Below, one piece after another: positions 58,122 through 64,000 of a stretch of 64,000 nt of DNA. The first letter of the stretch is position 1. Each line of letters opens with the position of its first letter. Under the pieces are notes generated by a model that searched no databases, was not told the origin of the DNA, and worked only from the letters and a program-made list of their open reading frames with translations. The stretch is from Cudoniella acicularis (Eukaryota > Ascomycota > Leotiomycetes > Helotiales > Helotiaceae). Where the stretch lies: NCBI GenBank assembly GCA_013054445.1, contig JAAMPI010000017.1, positions 33,702-97,701 of the forward strand, read 5' to 3'. The position numbers and the translations under genes were made by a program.

Positions 58122-58793
58122 ATAATTGTTAGCATTCTGTTTCGTTTTGCTGGTGGCGTTAGAATTAGTCACGCCTTTGTTGTATATGTAGGAGTAAAAT
58201 AATGAAGTATGTTGCAAAGGCGAGGTTCACCAGCTTTGGCTATGATTCAAAAGGTCGTCTTCTACTTTTGATGCGAGCAGAAAGTGCAAGATTGAATTAA
58301 TTAGATGCATATACCCTCTATGTTGATCCAAATTATTAATTGATACTTTGAACTTAACGCACGCACGCGTATTATATCCTTGATTTGAGAATATTGTCAA
58401 GAGGGTATTCAAGCCTCACTTTTGATGTTGCGATTCGGGTCGCAGACCCGTTTCAGGGTACGCTTTGGCCTGGTGCCACGCCCATAATTATAGGCTCTGG
58501 AAGCCCTTCCTGTACAGTAGCCACCTTCTCCTTAATGGAATACACCCGTTTTTGACTCGAAGACCTTGAGATTTCAACATTTGACAGACGTCGGGCTAGT
58601 CACGTGCTATAGTGACGTAGTCGAGGGTCTTCTATATAATATTGGTGCTAACTGCCGGAGTGGTCCCGAAAAGTGCGGGTAGCGACCAACCTGATTGGTT
58701 CGGCTATACCTCCGTGCTTATCTAAAATATATTACCGGTCGAGGATACTTCCTTCTTTATTTACTCTCTCTCTCTCTCTCTCTCCTCCCCGCT
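58122..58793. other. Intergenic between FAS beta and Helitron-like element
   Basis: No gene. From about 58430 the composition changes toward the GC-richer element. A perfect hairpin CGGGTC-GCA-GACCCG lies near 58435-58450, and a (CT)n run at about 58762-58783 precedes the element's first ORF. The 5' end of the Helitron may be in here but I could not define it. Confidence 0.4.
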
Positions 58794-58955
58794 ATGGATT
58801 CGTCTCCGGTGAAGAGGTGTAGGAAGTGTACGCGGACGCTCCCTTTATCAGACTTCCCGACGAACCCCCGCCGTGGCCATACGTATAGCGAGTGCTCGCG
58901 GTGTCGAGTAGGCATCCCCCTTTCTGCCCCCTTAGAGTCGATATACAGCCCCTAA
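58794..58955 (+). pseudogene. N-terminal zinc-binding segment of Helitron protein
   Basis: A Met at 58794 begins a short ORF with K-R-C-R-K-C-T-R, then D-F-P-T-N-P, then S-E-C-S-R-C-R, i.e. two C-x2-C pairs. The frame closes at 58955. The downstream Rep trace resumes in another frame at about 59002, so an intron or frameshift separates them. Confidence 0.6.
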
Positions 58956-59001
58956 CTTGACTTAGGACGCGACGCGACGCGCTCCCCTTCAAGAAGTCGA
59001 T

Positions 59002-62000
59002 CCTAATTCTCCTCTACGGACGCGCTCAGGCCGTAAACGGGCCGCACCTACACGTCTCGAGCCGTCACGGCCCGCGACGCGTCCACGAATCGATCCAAAC
59101 CTCCCAGACGAGCAGCGAGAGGCCTTACGGACCGCGCGAGCAGCTAAGATCGCCACGGAAAGGCGAGAGCGGGCACAGGTTCGCCGCGAGACGGAGGCAA
59201 GGGACGCAATCGATCGTCCCCCGGCCTTTATCTCGCGATTCGATCCTTCCCAGGGGACATATACGCTAGGAGAGCTACACCACGAATACGAGTTCTACCA
59301 AGCCCTCCACTTTATCGACGAGCAGGTTCTTCCGCACAAGCAGTTTCCTGCCTGCTACGTGCGAGGCGATGGCCAGTTAGACCCTTTACGGCCCGTCCCG
59401 ACTACGCTACGGACCCTTTTCACGGATGACTCTCCACGGGCCCGTAGGTTCCGNAAGGATATCCGNAAATANAACTCNGCGCTNNCNTTTACCTCGATTA
59501 GCTATAANAAGGATANNCGGCTTAGCCTNNNGGGTNGGATCTAGTNCTTTCAAATCTATAGCGAGCTCTTTTACCTCTAAGGCCCGNTACGGACCGAGGA
59601 CGGNCGNACNCNNGCCTTTNCNNAGCTCTTCTTCTACGACCCCGAGTACGCCACGGANNTACGGATNGACCGCTATCCNACCCTAGATCGGACGGTCCTA
59701 TTAGAGCTCTTAGANATNCTTACGGCCTANAATCCGTTTATNCNCCTCTATAAGACNGCCCGTNAGCGCTTAGCGGAACCCGNAAGNAGCCAGTTTCGAC
59801 TNCTCCTTAACCCCTAGATGCGTCTAATCATAGAGTCCGGGGCGGATCGTCGTCGCGAGAACCTCCCGACGGGCAACGAGGTTACGGCTATCCTTACGGA
59901 CGAGTTTGACGGCGCCTCCCGTCGTGATATCGTCCTTACGGTCCGTAACCCGCGCGAGCGAGAACCGACGCTCGCCCGTATTAGCCCGACACACGCGGCT
60001 TATATGCCTCTCCACTACGTTCTCCTCTTCCCCTATAGCGATTACGGATAGCACTACGAGATATAGTTACGACAAGACCGTCAACCACGGTCCCGGACCC
60101 GTCTTAAGCAACGCCAGTTCTACCGGTACCGCTTACACACCCGTCGCGGAGAGTTCTCGCCTCTCTTTTACGCCGGCCGTCTCTTTTAGTAATACTGTGT
60201 AGATGCGTTTGCGGCCTGTAAGGCTACCGCCCTCGATTAGATCCGCAAGAATCAAGATAAGGTCCGCGCAGACGTTTATAAAGGGTTATATGATCACTTA
60301 GTCGCTACGGACGTCGATCTTCGCGAGCTCGGCCGGAAGGTTGTGCTCCCGTCGAGCTTTACGGGTAGGGATCGCCATATATAACAGCTCTTTCAAGACT
60401 CTATAGCTATCGTTCGCTATTTCGGAAAGCCGACCTTCTTTATCACCTTTACCGCGAATCCCTACTAGCCCGAGATCGTAAATAACCTCCTTCCGGGTCA
60501 GTAACTATCAGATCGGCCAGACCTTATCGCCCGTGTCTTTCGTCTAAAGGCGAAGGAGCTGATTAAGGACCTTAAGGGGGGGCTTTTCGGTCCGTATCGA
60601 GCCTACGTCTATACGATCGAGTACTAGAAGCGTAGCTTACCACATATATACCTTCTCCTATAGCTGACGCCGGCTACGCGGTTCCTAACGGCCGAGCGTA
60701 TCGACGAGGTCATCTGTACCGAGCTCCCCCCTACGTCGTAGGGCGACGACCTTCGAGCGATCGTTACGGGTCAGATGGCTTACGGACCGTATAGGGACGA
60801 CTATCCAAACGCTTCGTATATAGCCCGTAAGTTTCCCGCGAGTCCGTTACGTTGTTAGAAGAACTTCTCGAAACGCTTCTCGCCTGTGACGGTCGTATAC
60901 GAAGACGGCTACCCTAAATACCGTCGACGAGATAACGGGGATATATTTACGGTCCGTAAACCTAGATCCCCTAGAGAGACGGTCGTCCTTAATAACCGCT
61001 AGGTCGTGCCGTATAACCCGTTTCTCTTATAGAAGTATCGCTATCATATTAATATCGAGGTGTACGCGACGGTTTAGGCCGTAAAGTATATTTACAAATA
61101 CGTGTATAAGGGTTCGGACCGTACGACGGCCGTAGTGAGCTCTACGGACGACGAGGTCACCCGTTACGTTTCCGGTCGATATATTAGTCCTCCCGAGGCG
61201 ATTTAGCGTATATTTAAGTTCCCGACGTATTAAGAATAGCCGCCTGTCGAGCACTTACCAGTTTATTTATAAGGCCAACACACCGTCTACTTTACGGACG
61301 ATCTTATAGTCTTATAGGTCGCGGAGAAGGCTAAGAGAACCCGTTCGAAGCTTATAGCCTTCTTTTTTTATAACGAGTAGTTTACGGACGGCCGTAAGTA
61401 CGTCTACTCGGAGTTTCCGGCCTACTTTACGTGGAAACCTAAGACCTATACGTAGGAGAGACGTCAACGGTTAGAAGGCGTGACGATCGGCCGTATATAT
61501 CACTATAATCCTGTTTCGGGTAAGCGATACTATCTACGGCTCCTTCTTACGACCGTCCGGGGTCTACGGTCCTTTGACGAGCTCTATTTCGCGGATAGTA
61601 TCCGTTACCCTATATACTAAGCGGCCTATATTGCCCGTGGCCTAGCCGAAGACGATCACGAGTGGTATCACTACTTTAACAAGGCGATTCTCTTTACTCT
61701 TAGGCGTGGCTTACGGACGCTCTTTCTGACGGGCCTCCGCTAGTAGCTAATTGCGGACCCCTTAGAGATCTAGAACCGCTATCGCGAGTCCTTCTACGAT
61801 GATCTCCGGCACCGGCTCTCGATTACGCCCGTCTCTTTTCCCTTAGCTCTCGCTAACCTATACTACGATTACGGGCTATAGTTGATCGCTCGAGGCCTTG
61901 CGGATCAGTAACGGTCCCTTACGGACGTCTCCCTGCCCGAAAACACCTTTGATTGGTCGAATGTTGAGGAATCTATCGTCCGGCAAGATGATCAAGCGAT

Positions 62001-62020
62001 TAGTCGACGGATTGCGGACG
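59002..62020 (+). pseudogene. Helitron Rep (Helitron_like_N) region with many RIP-type stops
   Basis: The frame beginning near 59002 reads continuously through Helitron signature blocks. They are Y-E-F-Y-Q-A-L, C-Y-V-R-G-D-G, P-T-G-N-E-V-T-A-I, L-H-Y-V-L-L-F-P-Y, F-G-K-P-T-F-F-I-T-F-T-A-N-P, L-P-H-I-Y-L-L-L and A-V-K-Y-I-Y-K-Y-V-Y-K-G. About 25 in-frame stops, mostly TAG with some TAA, stand where Trp (TGG) or Gln (CAG, CAA) is expected. Every such change is CpA to TpA on one strand. The catalytic H-x-H is H-I-Y (CAC to TAC, 60649-60651). The segment 59454-59787 has many ambiguous bases. It cannot encode active Rep as read. Confidence 0.82.
59454..59787. other. Run of ambiguous bases inside the Helitron
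   Basis: About forty N positions are scattered through this interval while the bases between are called. This suggests several similar copies collapsed during assembly. A second such patch is at 12162-12239. Confidence 0.9.
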
Positions 62021-62022
62021 AT

Positions 62023-63499
62023 ATGCGGAGCCGGTTAAACGTCGATCAGGAAGCGTGCTTTCAGACGATTACGCAACGGGTTACGGACGATCCGCAAACC
62101 GCCCACTTCTATCTCCAAGGTCCGGGGGGGACGGGGAAGACCTTCCTCTACCAGACGCTCTACCACTACTTCCGTAGCCAAGGGAAGAGGGTTCTCTGCG
62201 TTGCCTCGACCGGGATTGCGGCCCTCCTTCTACCTAACGGACAGACCTCACACTCGCAGTTCAAGATTCCGATTAACCTAAACGAGACGTCCGTAAGCTC
62301 GATTTCCAAGTCAAGTCTGCTCGCGGTCGAGCTACGCAAGGTTGACCTGATTATCTGGGACGAGGTACCCATGCAACACAAGTACTGTTTTGAGGTCGTC
62401 CACCGCCTCTTTGTCGACTTACGGTCCGTTTCGGACGAGCTTCTTTTCGGGGGGGTTCCGTTCCTTCTCGGAGGCGACTTTGCTCAGATCTTACCGGTTG
62501 TCCCTCAAGGCTTACGGGCCGAGATCGTAAAGGCATGCCTTCAACGGTCGTTCGTCTGGCCCCGACTTGATCGACTCTACTTACGGACGAATATGCGGGT
62601 CCGCAACGCGACCAGTCCTCAAGATCAAGCCTTTATACAGTGGATCAGCAGCTTATCGTTTACCCCTGAGCTGTGTGGCCCGATCGAACTCCCCGCGTAC
62701 ATTTCACAGACGCAGGACGTTCTCGACCTAATCCGTAAGATCTACCCCCCGGAAATACTCTCGCGGTCCGTGACCGATCCAACCACCTTTAAGGGTCGAG
62801 TTATCCTCTCTGCTCTAAATCAGTCAGTTACGGAGCTAAATCATATTATCCTAAGCTCTTTCCCGGGTCCTTTACAGACGTTTCATTCGATCGACTCTAC
62901 GGATCTAGACGAGGGGGGGGGATGTGGAGGAACTGCCCGTAGAGCACTTACAAAGTATCGATCTACCTTCTCTCCCTCCGTCAAAGCTAACGCTGAAAGT
63001 TGGTGTGCCTGTAATGCTCTTACGGAACCTCTGTCCAAAGGAGGGTCTGTGTAACGGGTCCCGTATGGTAATTACAAGCTTGCGGAAGCACTGTATCGAG
63101 GGTCGTTTAATAGGAGGAGACTTTGACGGGCAGTTACGGACGATCCCGCGGATTAGGCTTTCGTCCGGAGAGAAGGATCTAACGTTTACCTTAACCCGTA
63201 AACAGTTCCCGGTTCGTCTTTGCTTTGCGATGACGATAAACAAGTCACAAGGGCAATCGTTTGAGAAGGTGGGGGTTGATTTACGGACGCCGGTTTTCTC
63301 TCACGGTCAGTTCTATGTTGCGGTCTCGAGGGTGTCGTCCGCAGATGGCTTATGTGTACTTCTACCACCTGAGTCTAATAAGACTACTAATATAGTTTGG
63401 CCGGAAATACTACAAGATTTATCTTACGAGCGGTCTAAGGATCTACCAGGAGTTTACGGACGAGATCAGGTAAGTAGCGGCCTAGGTGCTGATCCGTAA
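62023..63499 (+). pseudogene. PIF1-type helicase domain of the Helitron, one frameshift
   Basis: The open frame from 62023 contains Walker A G-P-G-G-T-G-K-T-F, Walker B I-I-W-D-E-V-P-M, the Q-motif-like L-L-G-G-D-F-A-Q-I-L-P-V-V and the T-N-M-R-V-R block. At the G-run 62911-62921 the coding frame changes. Frame 2 continues with V-E-H-L-Q-S-I-D, K-L-T-L-K-V-G-V-P-V-M-L-L-R-N-L, A-M-T-I-N-K-S-Q-G-Q-S and Y-V-A-V-S-R-V-S-S. One base gained or lost in the homopolymer would explain it, by mutation or by assembly error. Except for that, about 480 residues are free of stops, unlike the Rep half upstream. Confidence 0.85.
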
Positions 63500-63549
63500 G
63501 CGGCTCTAGACGCCTATAACGACCCGTAAGTTACGTTTTGACCTTTAAT

Positions 63550-64000
63550 TATAGAGATAGTTGTTCCGTAAGCAATGGCTTTTTGTTCCTAGCCTATAAT
63601 CAATCATATACCCTATCTAGGGGACCCTTAATAGGTTTTAAAACTCAGGGCTCGCCTCTACTAGGCCTCTCTCCTCTTCTTCCTCCTCCCCTCCTCCCCC
63701 TCCTCCTCCTCCTCTTCTTCTTCTTCCTCCGCCTCCTCACTCTCTAGCCTATCCTAAAATCTCCTCTCTCCTTCCTCTAACTCTTCGGCTTCCTCGGTAT
63801 AAAGCTTAGCTAGCTCTTGGTAGAGCCGGGCGAGGGCGCGGGCGCGGGCGGCAGGGGTACGGCGGTGGGGGACGACTATAAAGGGTCAGGATAGCCCGTA
63901 AAGGATTTAAACATCACTTACCGACTTGGACTCTGTCGGGAGCGACCCGGTCAACTATACGACGGACAGGCGCGACCTGCCGAAGCCGACGAGAGGGGCG
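63550..64000. other. Low-complexity flank
   Basis: CT-rich microsatellite sequence (CTCCTCCTC and TTCTTCTTC runs) spans about 63655-63740. A GC-rich G-C-G-G-G-type run lies near 63825-63860. No coding potential is supportable. The element's 3' end may lie in or before this tract. Confidence 0.5.

Larger units (their letters stand above)
58430..63550 (+). mobile_element. Degenerate Helitron-like element (Rep/helicase transposon)
   Basis: Three successive coding traces on the plus strand make one Rep-helicase transposon: an N-terminal zinc-binding ORF (58794-58955), a stop-riddled Rep region (about 59002-62020) and a PIF1-type helicase (62023-63499). The order matches fungal Helitrons. Ends were not resolved: I could not identify a 5' TC or a 3' CTRR with hairpin. 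The outer limits given are approximate. Confidence 0.75.

Overview
The window is filamentous-ascomycete (Pezizomycotina-type) nuclear DNA. Genes carry short introns of about 45-100 nt with GT..AG or GC..AG borders. There is a Zn2Cys6 regulator with the fungal trans-2 type body, a multimodular fungal NRPS and a yeast-type fatty acid synthase beta subunit. The repeats show C-to-T decay at CpA on both strands, as repeat-induced point mutation (RIP) produces. I cannot name the species from the sequence.

Layout. 0-3.9 kb: the 5' part of a secreted TAP-like alpha/beta hydrolase (minus, runs off the left edge), then a divergent Zn2Cys6 transcription factor. 4.2-8.8 kb and 10.4-13.3 kb: AT-rich, repeat-packed DNA with short TG..CA elements flanked by 5-bp target duplications, LTR-like copies, a 21-bp tandem array and a RIP-degraded Ty3/gypsy reverse transcriptase. 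An intact cytochrome P450 sits alone between these blocks. 13.6-31.8 kb: one giant NRPS gene (minus; three exons, about 6018 aa, four adenylating modules, three epimerases). 32.9-42.7 kb: a PLP-enzyme/rhodanese fusion, a D-amino-acid oxidase, a COMT-type O-methyltransferase and an M20 N-carbamoyl-amino-acid hydrolase/allantoate amidohydrolase-type enzyme. 44.6-50.4 kb: an ABCC (MRP-type) transporter with a long acidic tail. 51.7-58.1 kb: a complete FAS beta subunit. 58.4-64 kb: a decayed Helitron-like element whose Rep half is full of RIP-type stops while its helicase half is largely open.

Working together (inference): the NRPS would build a tetrapeptide with D-configured residues at positions 1, 3 and 4, released by a terminal condensation-like domain, probably by cyclisation. 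The PLP enzyme, D-amino-acid oxidase and amidohydrolase could make, edit or recycle unusual amino acids. The FAS beta subunit suggests an aliphatic building block, as in the HC-toxin and apicidin clusters. The P450 and O-methyltransferase would tailor and the ABCC pump would export. No FAS alpha subunit is in the window. The cluster (about 13.6-58.1 kb, possibly from 8.9 kb) is bracketed by decayed transposons. Its gene combination with a serine-less terminal carrier domain is the most interesting candidate system here.
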